This document shows positions 1 to 9,323 of a stretch of DNA of 64,000 bases, one piece after another. A program made the translations under genes and the position numbers. The stretch lies in the NCBI RefSeq assembly GCF_012933555.1, contig NZ_JABBPK010000001.1, forward strand, positions 4,504,001 to 4,568,000. Reading direction: 5' to 3'. The notes below the pieces were generated by a model, which had not been told where the DNA came from, did no database searches, and saw only the letters and a program-made list of their open reading frames with translations. Each line of letters starts with the position of its first letter. Positions within the stretch are counted from its first letter, which is position 1. This stretch comes from Niallia alba (GTDB lineage Bacteria; Bacillota; Bacilli; Bacillales; Cytobacillaceae).

Positions 1-676
1 TTAATTTAGGTGATGGTAAATCTTGATTGATTAAGCGATTCGTGTAAATCTTAATTTGTTTACTAGCTAGTTTTGCGCCTTCTTGAAAATATTCTCTTAA
101 CTTTTCTGAAGAGGCGACTTGACTAAATCCTATCATCAAAGATTTTCCTAATATGTTCGTAATAATATTATAATGATAATGTTTTATTTCATTAGCAGTA
201 AGCGGTCTATCTCTTCCAGTAAAGATAGAGATAAATGATTTTTTTCCCACAAAGTCCACTTTCTTAGGATACGGAATCGTAGGATGGCTAATATCCACTC
301 CTTTTAAAAACAATAAATGTATACCTTTTTCATAGGTTTCAACTGCATCGTCTATATTGTTTCTGAAATAGTCCATTATGTCCTGTCTTGTCGCATTGGT
401 ATAAGCATGACCATATGTAATTACAGCTGCTCCGGCCATTTGAGTAATATAAAAAATCATAAAGATATCACTAAATAAACGTGGTCCATCCTTCCGAACA
501 TCCTGCTCCCCAAATCCAACAGGAATAGGAATATTTTCTCGATTGAAGATGTTTTCCATTTGCTTAAGATGTTTTTGAGAAAGTGTAATAGCAAACTCGA
601 TATAGTTTTTTACTTCTCCATCTTCAACAACCTGAAGGAAGTGATCAAACACACAACAAAGCATCGATCCTCCCAT
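1..676 (-). CDS. DUF3231 family protein, 3' end outside window
   Basis: The reverse strand is open from about 676 to the window edge. The product carries DUF3231 landmarks: a YMGGSM segment near the start, then IPVGFGEQDV and GPRLFSDIF. DUF3231 proteins are Bacillaceae proteins of unknown function, usually two tandem helical domains of about 330 residues, so roughly the second domain lies outside. The family normally has about 15-20 residues before the YMxxSM segment. Here those are missing, and the reading frame runs backwards into the hairpin at 694-722 with no further ATG before a stop. The ATG at 676, or 664 with GGGAGGA before it, could be used, or the gene may be 5'-truncated by the repeat. 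Confidence 0.7.
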   Translation of the reverse strand, partial: MGGSMLCCVFDHFLQVVEDGEVKNYIEFAITLSQKHLKQMENIFNRENIPIPVGFGEQDVRKDGPRLFSDIFMIFYITQMAGAAVITYGHAYTNATRQDIMDYFRNNIDDAVETYEKGIHLLFLKGVDISHPTIPYPKKVDFVGKKSFISIFTGRDRPLTANEIKHYHYNIITNILGKSLMIGFSQVASSEKLREYFQEGAKLASKQIKIYTNRLINQDLPSPKL

Positions 677-693
677 ATAATTAGCAAATAAAG

Positions 694-722
694 AGAAGCA
701 GAAGATCCGTCCCTCTGCTTCC
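694..722 (-). repeat. Dispersed terminator-like repeat A, copy 1
   Basis: An 8-bp stem GAAGCAGA/TCTGCTTC encloses GGGACGGATC and is followed by a T-rich run on the minus strand. It begins 3 bases after the stop codon of the 175-residue gene and can serve as its terminator. Confidence 0.7.
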
Positions 723-724
723 TT

Positions 725-1252
725 TTATTCATAAACCTCTATTTCAACTGGCAATTTGACTTTATCTTTTGGGAAGGTAGCATACCATACCCATAGGTTA
801 TCTCGAAGGAAGAACTTATTGGGTTGTCTATTGCCTTCACTAGTAATTACGATAGTTTTAACGTTATCTTCGGCAAACCCATATATAATGGAGAAATCCT
901 TTTGAACATTATTATCCGCTTGCCAGGTAATGGAATCTCTCTCCTGTTTCTCCTCTTTAAACTCCTGAAAATCCAATATGGGATAAATAAATTTTTTAAA
1001 GTCCGTAAATTCATTATTAGTAAGTACAGGAATGATGCCCGAACTACTTTCAGCAAATACTAAATGGGACTGAGCATCAAACAAAAGAATTCTTTTGCAA
1101 TCGCCAAACTGTGCCGATACTTCTTCACATACACTTTCTTCCAAGGAGGTAGTAGGAATAATGACAGGCTTAGTCGGACTAGGACGTGTGGCAATAAAAT
1201 AAATTACCACAACTGTTAAAGCAAACGCAGCTATTAAAAGAATGTTTCTCAT
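725..1252 (-). CDS. Membrane-anchored or secreted protein of unknown function, 175 aa
   Basis: The first 22 or so residues (MRNILLIAAFALTVVVIYF) form one hydrophobic helix with a single positive charge before it, so the protein is probably anchored with its body outside the cell. There is no lipobox cysteine. The remainder is acidic, with two cysteines at about positions 42 and 52 that could pair. I recognise no family. GGGAGAAGGGAG-like sequence precedes the ATG. The gene ends in repeat A and lies upstream of the DUF3231 gene on the same strand. Function unknown. Confidence 0.6.
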   Translation of the reverse strand: MRNILLIAAFALTVVVIYFIATRPSPTKPVIIPTTSLEESVCEEVSAQFGDCKRILLFDAQSHLVFAESSSGIIPVLTNNEFTDFKKFIYPILDFQEFKEEKQERDSITWQADNNVQKDFSIIYGFAEDNVKTIVITSEGNRQPNKFFLRDNLWVWYATFPKDKVKLPVEIEVYE

Positions 1253-1388
1253 CTCATGTTTTCTCCCTTCTCCCTTAATTCATTAATGAAAATTTATGCA
1301 CTATTATGCGAAACTGCAAAAAAAATATCGCATAATCAATACACGACACCTTATTACTACTCCCTCAAATATATAATTTTCTTTTAAC

Positions 1389-1445
1389 AAAAGGAAGCTG
1401 ACTTCAAGAAGTTGTTTTGTTAACGCCTCCTGAGTCAGCCTCTGA
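1389..1445 (-). terminator. Terminator-like hairpin downstream of the aldehyde dehydrogenase
   Basis: On the minus strand GAGGCTGAC pairs with GTCAGCTTC (one G-U pair) across a loop of about 30 bases, followed by CTTTTGTT. It lies after copy 2 of repeat A. Confidence 0.5.
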
Positions 1446-1466
1446 TTCTATATCATTTATTCAATA

Positions 1467-1498
1467 AGGGAGACACAAGAACCGTCCCCTTGCTTTCC
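1467..1498 (-). repeat. Dispersed repeat A, copy 2
   Basis: Minus-strand GGAAAGCAAGGGGACGG followed by TTCTTGTGTC. It directly abuts the stop codon of the aldehyde dehydrogenase gene. Confidence 0.7.
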
Positions 1499-2983
1499 TT
1501 ATTGCATGGAAACCCAAACGCTCTTTACTTCGGTGTAGTTATTTAATGCGTAGGAGCCCATTTCGCGACCAATGCCAGATTGCTTGTAGCCGCCGAATGG
1601 GGAAGCTGCGTCAAATGTGTTATAGCAGTTGACCCAAACGGTTCCGGCGCGTAATTTGCTGGCGATATAGTGGGCATTGGCGATATCTCGTGTCCAAACG
1701 CCTGCTGCCAATCCGTAATTACTGTTGTTTGCACGATTGATTAACTCATCTAAATCGTCATATGGCATAGCAGAAATAACTGGTCCAAAGATTTCCTCCT
1801 TGGCAATCGTCATTTCATCCCGCACATCTGCAAAAACGGTTGGAGAAACGAAGTAACCTTCTTCACGTGGATTGAAACCACCCGCGACAAGTTGTGCTCC
1901 TTCGTTTAACCCTCTCTCAATATAGCCAAGAACTCGCTGTTGCTGCTCAACGGAAACAAGTGGTCCAATTTCTGTATCAGCATGGATTCCAGCACCTTGT
2001 TTCATCTTTTTCGCTTGTGCAGCCATATCTGCAACAACATTATCAAATTGCTTCTTCTGAATAAACACCCGAGAACCAGCACAGCATACCTGGCCTTGGT
2101 TGAACATAACACCGTTAAACGCACCTGGAATAGCTTTTGTTAAATCCGCATCTGGCAAGATAATATTTGGTGATTTTCCGCCAAGCTCAAGTGTTACTCT
2201 TTTCAATGTTTTAGAGGCATTTGCCATGATCATTTTTCCAACTTCTGTGGATCCTGTAAAGGCAATTTTATCTACTAAAGGATGATCAACTAATGGTTGA
2301 CCAGCTGTTTCTCCAAAGCCAGGAACAATGTTCACAACTCCATCTGGGAAACCAGCTTCCTTAATTAATTCGGCTAAATAAAGCGCGGATAATGGCGTTT
2401 GCTCAGCAGGCTTCAATACAACCGTGCATCCAGTTGCAAGAGCAGCTCCAAGCTTCCACATTGCCATTAAAAGTGGGAAATTCCAAGGAATGATTTGTCC
2501 TACTACCCCTACCGCTTCATGACGCGTATAGTTAAAGTATGGTCCACTAACAGGAATCGTTTGTCCTGTAATTTTTGTACACCAACCAGCATAATAGCGC
2601 ATATGTTCAATTGCTAATGGAATGTCCGCGTTCGTAGTCTCGCGAATCGGCTTTCCGTTATCTAACGTTTCTAATTGGGCAAGTTCTGCACTGTTTTCCT
2701 CCATCAAATCGGCCAGTATGTACATAAGACGACTGCGCTCAGAAGCACTCATTTTTGACCATGGTCCCACATCGAAAGCCTTACGTGCAGCATTCACTGC
2801 CAAATCAATATCTTCTGGACCTGCTTCATATACACTTGCTAAAACCTCATCTGTCGCTGGATTATAACTGTCGAACGTTTTTTGTGATTTACTCTCTACA
2901 AATTCACCATTAATAAATAACTTTTTCTTACCACTTAGGAACTTTTCAACCTTTTCTTTTAAAACTACAGTCTGTTGGTTCAT
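1499..2983 (-). CDS. dhaS: NAD(P)-dependent aldehyde dehydrogenase (DhaS/AldA type)
   Basis: This 494-residue protein is a full-length class 1/2 aldehyde dehydrogenase that oxidises aldehydes to carboxylates in the cytoplasm. Visible landmarks in order are GQIIPWNFPLLM, the coenzyme-binding loop FTGSTEVG, the general base in ELGGKSPN, the nucleophile cysteine in FNQGQVCCAGSR, and EEIFGPVI near the C-terminus. GGAGGAATTCG precedes the ATG. A cre-like site lies about 50 bp upstream, so carbon catabolite control is plausible. The gene stands alone. The substrate cannot be told from sequence; B. subtilis DhaS is the nearest relative I recognise. Confidence 0.93.
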   Translation of the reverse strand: MNQQTVVLKEKVEKFLSGKKKLFINGEFVESKSQKTFDSYNPATDEVLASVYEAGPEDIDLAVNAARKAFDVGPWSKMSASERSRLMYILADLMEENSAELAQLETLDNGKPIRETTNADIPLAIEHMRYYAGWCTKITGQTIPVSGPYFNYTRHEAVGVVGQIIPWNFPLLMAMWKLGAALATGCTVVLKPAEQTPLSALYLAELIKEAGFPDGVVNIVPGFGETAGQPLVDHPLVDKIAFTGSTEVGKMIMANASKTLKRVTLELGGKSPNIILPDADLTKAIPGAFNGVMFNQGQVCCAGSRVFIQKKQFDNVVADMAAQAKKMKQGAGIHADTEIGPLVSVEQQQRVLGYIERGLNEGAQLVAGGFNPREEGYFVSPTVFADVRDEMTIAKEEIFGPVISAMPYDDLDELINRANNSNYGLAAGVWTRDIANAHYIASKLRAGTVWVNCYNTFDAASPFGGYKQSGIGREMGSYALNNYTEVKSVWVSMQ

Positions 2984-3032
2984 CGAATTCCTCCTTAAAA
3001 AGTAGATAATTTAATGGTCATGCACCAATATA

Positions 3033-3046
3033 AGAAAACGCTTACA
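3033..3046. promoter_or_regulatory. cre-like CcpA operator upstream of dhaS
   Basis: AGAAAACGCTTACA matches the consensus TGWAANCGNTNWCA at 13 of 14 positions and lies between the dhaS start and its likely promoter. CcpA binding is inferred. Confidence 0.6.
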
Positions 3047-3152
3047 AAAACAATGTTAACACTGTGGAAATAGAGATACAACTAATAAAAGAAGAAATAT
3101 TTCGGGGAAATTTGACATTGCGACGGCATGTGACAGATAGCGACAGGGGACG

Positions 3153-3178
3153 CGGAGGCAGAGGGACGGTTCCCTCTT
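3153..3178 (+). repeat. Dispersed repeat A, copy 3
   Basis: Plus-strand GGAGGCAGAGGGACGG then TTCCCTCTTC. It abuts the stop codon of the minus-strand yesL gene, in inverted orientation relative to that gene. Confidence 0.65.
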
Positions 3179-3801
3179 CACTTCTCATATCCTTCATAAA
3201 TATGGAGGATAATAAAAGTATTTATATAAGCAAAGAAGGAAAAGCCAATAAATAGACAAAAGTATAAAAGAAAGAAAAAGGAATAGACTGATATCCACAA
3301 AGTTATAATGGGAATTATAGTAATCATAAGGACAGAAATTGTTTTAATGGGGTGAACTAGCGCTATCTTCCATGTATTAATGATTGAATCCTTTACTGAA
3401 TTTTCAAATCTTGCAACATAAGGAAAAATAAAGTTAAACAATAGGAAGTAAGCAAAAGAAAATAGACCAAGACTTACCTTAACAAGGAAAAGTAAATTTC
3501 CTGTATATTGATTCAGGTAATAGTAATCCATATACAACACAATGCCGACTGCTAATAAAATCAACCATATGATGGTACTCTGTTTAAAGTTTTTTTGAAG
3601 GGCAGCGACATATCCCCTAATGATTGATACATCCTCATTTCTAGCCATTTTTATTGTTATCGAATACATAGCTGTTAGTGCCGATCCTATTGTAACAATA
3701 GGCAAACAAGAAATGAGAAATAGAGCATTTAATAGTAATAAATCAACTATTTTTGCTAGAAATCGGTAGAAAGGTCCATTCCATTCAAAAATATTATTCA
3801 C
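3178..3801 (-). CDS. yesL: YesL family membrane protein (DUF624)
   Basis: The 207-residue product has the DUF624/YesL opening (FYRFLAKIVDLLLLNALFLISCLPIVTIG, here split over about residues 11-40) and five or so membrane helices. YesL proteins accompany LplABC/YtcQ-type carbohydrate importers in Bacillaceae; the biochemical role is unknown. It is the last gene of the importer operon, after a 10-bp inverted repeat. The start is probably the GTG after AGGAAGGAATTGCG. Family assignment is firm, function is not. Confidence 0.85.
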   Translation of the reverse strand: MNNIFEWNGPFYRFLAKIVDLLLLNALFLISCLPIVTIGSALTAMYSITIKMARNEDVSIIRGYVAALQKNFKQSTIIWLILLAVGIVLYMDYYYLNQYTGNLLFLVKVSLGLFSFAYFLLFNFIFPYVARFENSVKDSIINTWKIALVHPIKTISVLMITIIPIITLWISVYSFFFLLYFCLFIGFSFFAYINTFIILHIYEGYEK

Positions 3802-3827
3802 CGCAATTCCTTCCTTTCCTAAGTTTA

Positions 3828-3879
3828 GAGGTTATCCTTTCTAATAAAACCACAAGAATGAGTTTCACTGGATAACCTC
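3828..3879 (-). other. Inverted repeat between ytcP and yesL
   Basis: GAGGTTATCC and GGATAACCTC form a 10-bp stem in the intergenic gap. There is no T-run in the direction of the operon, so an mRNA processing or stability hairpin is more likely than a full terminator. On the plus strand a T-rich run does follow. Confidence 0.5.
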
Positions 3880-3910
3880 ATTCTTTTTCCTTTTAAACAA
3901 ATCAATCTGG

Positions 3911-4807
3911 CTATTCTTTCACCGAACCTACTACAATACCAGTAATAAAGTATTTTTGCAGCATTGGGTAGATTAATAGCAATGGAACACAGGAAACAAC
4001 AATTTTTGCTGCATTAAGATTCTTGTTAGATACTTCTCCTGCATTTGCTAGGTCACTTGAAGTTGCTCCAGCTTTTAGCATTTCCTCAATACTGATTGTC
4101 AATGATTGGATATATGTCATTAATGGATAATTAGTTACTTTTGTCATATAGATCAATCCTGAAAAAAAGTCATTCCAGTTTCCGACGATACTAAATAAAG
4201 CAACTGTCGCCAAAGCAGGCATTGATATCGGTATATATACTTTAATCAGTACCTGTAATGGGTTCGCGCCATCCATAATTGCTGCTTCCTCTAGTGATTT
4301 GGGAACGCCGATAAAAAAATTCATTACAAGGATAATGCTGAAAACTTGAACAGCTCCTGGAAGAACTAGTGCCCAAATCGTATTCAACATATCAAGGTTT
4401 TTCACAACCAAATAGGTTGGAATCATTCCGCCATTAAATAGCATCGCGAAGATAAGCAAATTCATATAGATTCCTCTGCCTCTAAACTCTCTTTTGGTTT
4501 TCGAAAGAGGATAGGCCATAGTAACAATTAACACCATGTTAATAACCAATGACAATATTACTCTTTGAATCGAAATACCAAAGGAGCGCCAAAACTGACT
4601 ATCTTCCATAATCATTTTATATGCCTCAAAGGTCGTATTAATTGGTGTTAGACCAACCTTATTACTAGCTACTGCATCGCCTCCGCTAAATGATATCGCT
4701 ACAATATTCCACAGTGGAAGCAAACAAGTAAGGGCAAGGAAAATGACGATTGCATAAATAGTTAATCTGCCACATCGTGCAGAAAAGCTCTTATTTTCTA
4801 TCATGCG
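3911..4807 (-). CDS. ytcP: Carbohydrate ABC transporter permease, YtcP/LplC type
   Basis: This is one of two inner-membrane permeases of the importer. It has six membrane segments and the permease loop EEAAIMDGANPLQVLIK, which contacts an ATPase. The start is taken at an internal ATG because AGGAGGGAAGAACGC lies in front of it; the upstream in-frame ATG overlaps lplB. About 298 residues, the usual length. The operon encodes no ATPase, so a shared MsmX-type ATPase elsewhere is expected, as is usual for this class. Confidence 0.9.
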   Translation of the reverse strand, partial: RMIENKSFSARCGRLTIYAIVIFLALTCLLPLWNIVAISFSGGDAVASNKVGLTPINTTFEAYKMIMEDSQFWRSFGISIQRVILSLVINMVLIVTMAYPLSKTKREFRGRGIYMNLLIFAMLFNGGMIPTYLVVKNLDMLNTIWALVLPGAVQVFSIILVMNFFIGVPKSLEEAAIMDGANPLQVLIKVYIPISMPALATVALFSIVGNWNDFFSGLIYMTKVTNYPLMTYIQSLTISIEEMLKAGATSSDLANAGEVSNKNLNAAKIVVSCVPLLLIYPMLQKYFITGIVVGSVKE

Positions 4808-4817
4808 TTCTTCCCTC

Positions 4818-5783
4818 CTAGAATAATTTGCGATCAGTATATTTTTTTGCTGCATTATTTGCTGATATAATCAGGATTATTCCAATTACTGATTTAAATA
4901 AACCTACTGCTGTACCAAAGCTATACTCCCGACCCATTAATCCTACTCGGTAGACATAAGTGTCCAGTATATCACCTGATTCATATACCATTGGTGAATA
5001 AAGATTATACACTTGATCAAATCCAGCATTTAAAACATTAGGCAAACTTAATACTGCCAACAATAGGATAATCGGCAGCATACCGGGAAGGGTAATGTTC
5101 CAGATTCGCTTCCACCAATTTGCGCCATCTATGCTTGCTGCCTCATGAAGACCAGGATCAATAGCTGTTAATGCTGCCAAATAAACAATTGAATTATAAC
5201 CAAACTCTTTCCATACGTCTGTCCCTATCAGCAACGGTTGAAAAAGTTTATTACTTCCAAGAAAATTCAGCTTGTCTATGCCAAAAAAAGCAAGAATTTG
5301 ATTGATTGTTCCATCTAGGCTGAACATATTAACTACCACAGATGCTAGCACTACCCATGAAAGAAAGTGTGGTAAGTAAACAATTGTTTGAATGGATTTC
5401 TTAAGCAGTTTCAATCTAACTTCATTTAATAGGATAGCGAAAACGATCGCCAACAGAGATCCTAAAACGATTTTTCCGATAGCGATAACAATTGTGTTTC
5501 TGAAAAGTTTACCGATATCAGGTAAAGAGAACATATACTTGAAATGTTCGAAACCTACAAATTCTGAAGCCCTAATTCCTTTTGCAGGTACATAATCTTG
5601 AAATGCCATGATTACCCCAAACATTGGAACAAACGTAAAGATAATCAAAAAAATCATTCCAGGAAGCAACATCGAATGATAAAACATTTCTTCTTTCGTT
5701 ACTATTTTTTTTGTTTTTTTCCTTTTTGTGCTAGCTAATGGATCCTTACCATTTTCTATTTTCAAATGCGGCTGCTGAAACAT
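4818..5783 (-). CDS. lplB: Carbohydrate ABC transporter permease, LplB type
   Basis: The second permease, 321 residues, has a charged cytoplasmic N-terminus (KRKKTKK) followed by six membrane helices and the ATPase-contact loop HEAASIDGANWWKRIW. It pairs with YtcP to form the channel. The stop lies 10 bases before the ytcP start. AAGGAGGGG precedes the ATG. A 12-bp stem-loop separates it from the binding-protein gene. Confidence 0.92.
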   Translation of the reverse strand: MFQQPHLKIENGKDPLASTKRKKTKKIVTKEEMFYHSMLLPGMIFLIIFTFVPMFGVIMAFQDYVPAKGIRASEFVGFEHFKYMFSLPDIGKLFRNTIVIAIGKIVLGSLLAIVFAILLNEVRLKLLKKSIQTIVYLPHFLSWVVLASVVVNMFSLDGTINQILAFFGIDKLNFLGSNKLFQPLLIGTDVWKEFGYNSIVYLAALTAIDPGLHEAASIDGANWWKRIWNITLPGMLPIILLLAVLSLPNVLNAGFDQVYNLYSPMVYESGDILDTYVYRVGLMGREYSFGTAVGLFKSVIGIILIISANNAAKKYTDRKLF

Positions 5784-5804
5784 TCTAACCCCTCCTTACA
5801 ATTC

Positions 5805-5861
5805 AGCTGTTCTAATGATGACTTTCCTTCCTAATAGAAGAATTACATGATTAGAACAGCT
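5805..5861 (-). other. Stem-loop between binding protein and permease genes
   Basis: AGCTGTTCTAAT and ATTAGAACAGCT form a perfect 12-bp stem just after the binding-protein stop codon. Such hairpins commonly protect the upstream mRNA so that the binding protein is made in excess; that role is inferred. Confidence 0.65.
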
Positions 5862-5872
5862 TAGAATCTATC

Positions 5873-7546
5873 TTATTTATTGGCTAACTCTTCTTTTATC
5901 TCAGCAGCTATTTCGTCGCCTCCTTGTTTCTTCCAATTAGCTACAAAGGTGTCGAAATAATCTAGTGGCTTATTACCTGTAACAATTTTAATAAAATCTT
6001 CCTCTTCTAATTTTAAAAGATTGGCACCCTTTTTCTCCATGGTTGGAGTATTACCGAAAAATACAGGGGTAGTCCAATTGAATTGCTCTTCGTTTGTAAA
6101 TTTATCGATCATACTCATACCAAGCATTCTCGAATGATATTTTGCCCATTCAGACGTTCCTGCACCTTCTGGATCATTTTGATATGCCATTACACTTTTC
6201 GCATCGATTTTTAAACCAGCAGTAGGAATATCATCCATGGAAATTTTCCCTTCCACAGCTTCTTGAATATATTTATATTCGTCTATAATATTTGTGGATT
6301 TATAAACTTCAATATTAAATGGTCTTGTAGAACCATCCACTGCCAACTCGCCATATTTATAGATTTCTGGATAATCTTTCTGTAAGTCATCCGCGTTTAA
6401 AATTTCATCATAGAATAAGTTTAATATTTTTATTGCTAATTCTGGATGCTCATAATCTTTCCGGACAACAATAAATTGACCTGTTGGGTTATTATGAAAT
6501 ACATTTACTTTACCGTTTTCTCCTTCTATTGCATAAGCAGCAAACTCAGCATTCTTATCCATTCCTCTTACTGTTGATAATCCCCAATCCGGTATATGCC
6601 ATGGTCCCGTAACTATCCCCGTTTGACCGTTAGTAACAAGTGCCATAATATCATCCCATGTTCTTGTTCCAAACTGAGGATCTATGATACCTTTTTTAAA
6701 CCAATCTGCCATTACCCCTAATGCTTGTTTCGTTTCTTCGGTTGTAGAACCATTGACAATATTTCCTTTACTATCTTCTAACCACATTCGAGGATGAGCA
6801 TTAAACACTCCGGCAATGCTAGTCATATTCATGCCGCTACCACCATAATCACCTGCATTTAACCAAGAAGCAAATGGAATACCCACTGGATTCCCCGTGG
6901 AACCTGGATCCTTATCAACAAACGCTTTTGCAGTGCTCTCTAACTCGTCTAAAGTAATTTGTCTGTCTCCATCTGTATCCAATTTAATCCCTAATGTATC
7001 CATCCAATCTTTCCTAATCCACACTATATTTGGCGCAGAATCTCCAATTGTACCTGGAATAGCCATCAATTTCCCGTCAAATGTAGCATCTTCTAGCGTT
7101 CTGTTATCATACGTGCCATAAACCTCTTTAATGAAATCGCTTGCATTTTTATCATACACTTCCGTCAAGTCAGCAATTAGGTCATTTTCCACTAGCTCTT
7201 TCAGCTCTTCACGACTATCTACACGCATCATATCTGGCAACTCACCGGATGCGATCGCAAGTGCAACTTGACGATTATAGTCATCGCCTTCTGCTTCGAA
7301 TTGATCCACTATTTTAGCATCTAGTTTCTCTTCTACTAATCTTGTATATGCATTGTTTTCATAAGTGTCTCCTTCAGGCAATTTAGAATTTGCTGCGGTT
7401 ACCCGTCCCATCGTAATGATGGTTTTCCCATCTTCTGTCACACTGTCACCGGATGAAGAATTATCCATACATGCTGCTAGTGATAGTGTTAATGAAGTTG
7501 CCATTAATCCTAATGCCGCACGCTTACAAAATGTTTTGTATTTCAT
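5873..7546 (-). CDS. ytcQ: Solute-binding lipoprotein of carbohydrate ABC importer, YtcQ/LplA type
   Basis: A 557-residue family 1 binding protein, the long form typical of LplA/YtcQ. A lysine-rich N-terminus and hydrophobic core lead to lipobox LAAC with cysteine about 26, so it is tethered outside the membrane. An EF-hand-like calcium loop, DTDGDRQITLDE, lies at about residues 190-201. It is first in the minus-strand operon ytcQ-lplB-ytcP-yesL, with a cre-like site in the divergent promoter region. The ligand is unknown; relatives take up oligosaccharides from polysaccharide breakdown. No glycosidase gene lies nearby. Confidence 0.92.
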   Translation of the reverse strand: MKYKTFCKRAALGLMATSLTLSLAACMDNSSSGDSVTEDGKTIITMGRVTAANSKLPEGDTYENNAYTRLVEEKLDAKIVDQFEAEGDDYNRQVALAIASGELPDMMRVDSREELKELVENDLIADLTEVYDKNASDFIKEVYGTYDNRTLEDATFDGKLMAIPGTIGDSAPNIVWIRKDWMDTLGIKLDTDGDRQITLDELESTAKAFVDKDPGSTGNPVGIPFASWLNAGDYGGSGMNMTSIAGVFNAHPRMWLEDSKGNIVNGSTTEETKQALGVMADWFKKGIIDPQFGTRTWDDIMALVTNGQTGIVTGPWHIPDWGLSTVRGMDKNAEFAAYAIEGENGKVNVFHNNPTGQFIVVRKDYEHPELAIKILNLFYDEILNADDLQKDYPEIYKYGELAVDGSTRPFNIEVYKSTNIIDEYKYIQEAVEGKISMDDIPTAGLKIDAKSVMAYQNDPEGAGTSEWAKYHSRMLGMSMIDKFTNEEQFNWTTPVFFGNTPTMEKKGANLLKLEEEDFIKIVTGNKPLDYFDTFVANWKKQGGDEIAAEIKEELANK

Positions 7547-7665
7547 AAAATGTCCTCCCTTTTTTATATAAGTGATAGCAAATGAAATAAGTTTTTTAAG
7601 AAATCTTACATGTTACCAAAATATAGTTAAAGTTTACTTGATTAACAAAGAGATGAATATATTAA

Positions 7666-7679
7666 ATAAACCGTTTTCA
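7666..7679. promoter_or_regulatory. cre-like site between ytcQ and yesN
   Basis: The reverse strand reads TGAAAACGGTTTAT, 12 of 14 consensus positions, in the divergent promoter region of the importer operon and the two-component pair. Confidence 0.45.
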
Positions 7680-7731
7680 TGTACTTTTTTCCGGAAGTTT
7701 TTCTGTTCATCATTAATAAAAAGGACAATAT

Positions 7732-7739
7732 GTTATAAT
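7732..7739 (+). promoter_or_regulatory. yesN promoter, extended -10
   Basis: TGTTATAAT is an extended -10 element about 30 bp before the yesN ATG; no good -35 hexamer is visible. Confidence 0.5.
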
Positions 7740-7769
7740 CAACTAGAATTTTAGTCAGGAGGTATTACT

Positions 7770-9323
7770 ATGTATCGTATATTAATAGCAGATGATGAAA
7801 AGGACGAACGTAGCGTTATTCGTTTTCTTCTTGATAAATTTCAATTTCAACTCGATATTATAGAAGCAGCTAATGGAAAAGATGCTATCCACTTATTAGA
7901 GAAAGAATCCATTGATATCTTATTTACCGATGTGAAAATGCCTTTTGTCAATGGCATAGATTTAGCTAAAATGGCCAAGTCTATAAATCCTAATATACAA
8001 CTTATTTTTTTTAGCGGCCATGATGATTTCCATTTTGTCAAAAATGCCTTGTCGCTGCGAGCCGTTGACTATATATTAAAACCAGTTAATCCAAATGAAT
8101 TAAAACAAACGATATCTTCTGTTATCCAAAACATGGAACAACAAAATCGGGAGCTGAAGCGAGAAAAATCGAATATTGCTTTCCTTAAAAATCATCTCTT
8201 ATATCGGTTATTGAATGGCACCTCCATAGATGTACTAAAAAATGAATACCCTTTCATAGATATAGATTATTTACATGAATATAGACGAATGATACTGATG
8301 CAATTTGATGTACCTTTATTTGATAAATTGCTCAAAGAAGAGACCTCCCTACTTTTTGCACAAATCAAGCAATGTATGGAAGGAATGTCTTTTGACTATC
8401 TTCATCTAAATCCCTATCAATTATTACTTCTATTAAAGAAGCCAATAGAGCAAACAGAAATAAGACTGATAGCCAAGAATATTTATCAGCAGATTCACTC
8501 CACTTTTGGGATACATGGTTATTTTTCTATTAGTGAAGAAGTGGAAGCACCGGAAAACATTCCAGAACGATTTAAACAAATCGAATATTATTTAGAAGAT
8601 CGATTTTTCTATAAAGATAACTATCTTTATCCGATTGAATGTGGAAAGTTAGAACAAGAGGAATATCTAGAACAGGATGAAAATTTTCTGCTATCGATAC
8701 AGAATGCTATTCAATATGTAGATACGTTTAGCTTTCGACTTAGCATAGATACCCTTTTTCAAAAATATCATAGCCAAAAGCAAATATCGCATATTTACGT
8801 TCGTTTTTTCTTTTCACGATTGCTTCAGATTTTATGTAATGCATTACCTGAGTACAAAGAAACGATTTTGAATAAAAAAATATCAGCTATTTATACATGC
8901 ACTCATTTTTCAGAAATAGAACAAATAATAGAAGAAGTAAAAAGGAATGTCTTATCCTTCCTAGAGAAAAAGGAAAAGTCACCTAAACATGTAATTCATA
9001 TTGTAAAGCAATATATCCATGAACATTATGTCGAAGACTTAAGCCTAAATATTCTTGCTGATAAAGTATACCTATCACCGCGTTATTTAAGTGAAGTATT
9101 TATTCAAGAAACTGGTTCTGGGATAAATAAATATATAAAACAGGTTCGAATGGATTCGGCCAAGAATCTACTAATTCATACAAATATGAAAGTCAATGAT
9201 ATTTGCAAGCAAGTGGGATATCAAAATATTTCCTATTTTGTCCGCAGTTTCCGTGAAAGTTTTGGTCTAAGTCCTGAAAAATTCAGACAATCAAATGGAA
9301 AGACGAAAGAGAAGACGAACTGA
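7770..9323 (+). CDS. yesN: YesN-type response regulator with AraC HTH
   Basis: 517 residues. The N-terminal receiver (about 1-125) has the acidic pair D8/D9, phospho-acceptor D54 in FTDVKMPF, and the conserved lysine in ILKPVNP. A long linker follows, then a C-terminal AraC-type double helix-turn-helix (about 410-510) with NILADKVYLSPRYLSEVF and QVGYQNISYFVRSF. It is the DNA-binding partner of the YesM kinase encoded next, with TGATG overlap of stop and start. Divergence from ytcQ implies that the pair controls the importer operon. GGAGGTATTACT precedes the ATG. Confidence 0.93.
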   Translation: MYRILIADDEKDERSVIRFLLDKFQFQLDIIEAANGKDAIHLLEKESIDILFTDVKMPFVNGIDLAKMAKSINPNIQLIFFSGHDDFHFVKNALSLRAVDYILKPVNPNELKQTISSVIQNMEQQNRELKREKSNIAFLKNHLLYRLLNGTSIDVLKNEYPFIDIDYLHEYRRMILMQFDVPLFDKLLKEETSLLFAQIKQCMEGMSFDYLHLNPYQLLLLLKKPIEQTEIRLIAKNIYQQIHSTFGIHGYFSISEEVEAPENIPERFKQIEYYLEDRFFYKDNYLYPIECGKLEQEEYLEQDENFLLSIQNAIQYVDTFSFRLSIDTLFQKYHSQKQISHIYVRFFFSRLLQILCNALPEYKETILNKKISAIYTCTHFSEIEQIIEEVKRNVLSFLEKKEKSPKHVIHIVKQYIHEHYVEDLSLNILADKVYLSPRYLSEVFIQETGSGINKYIKQVRMDSAKNLLIHTNMKVNDICKQVGYQNISYFVRSFRESFGLSPEKFRQSNGKTKEKTN

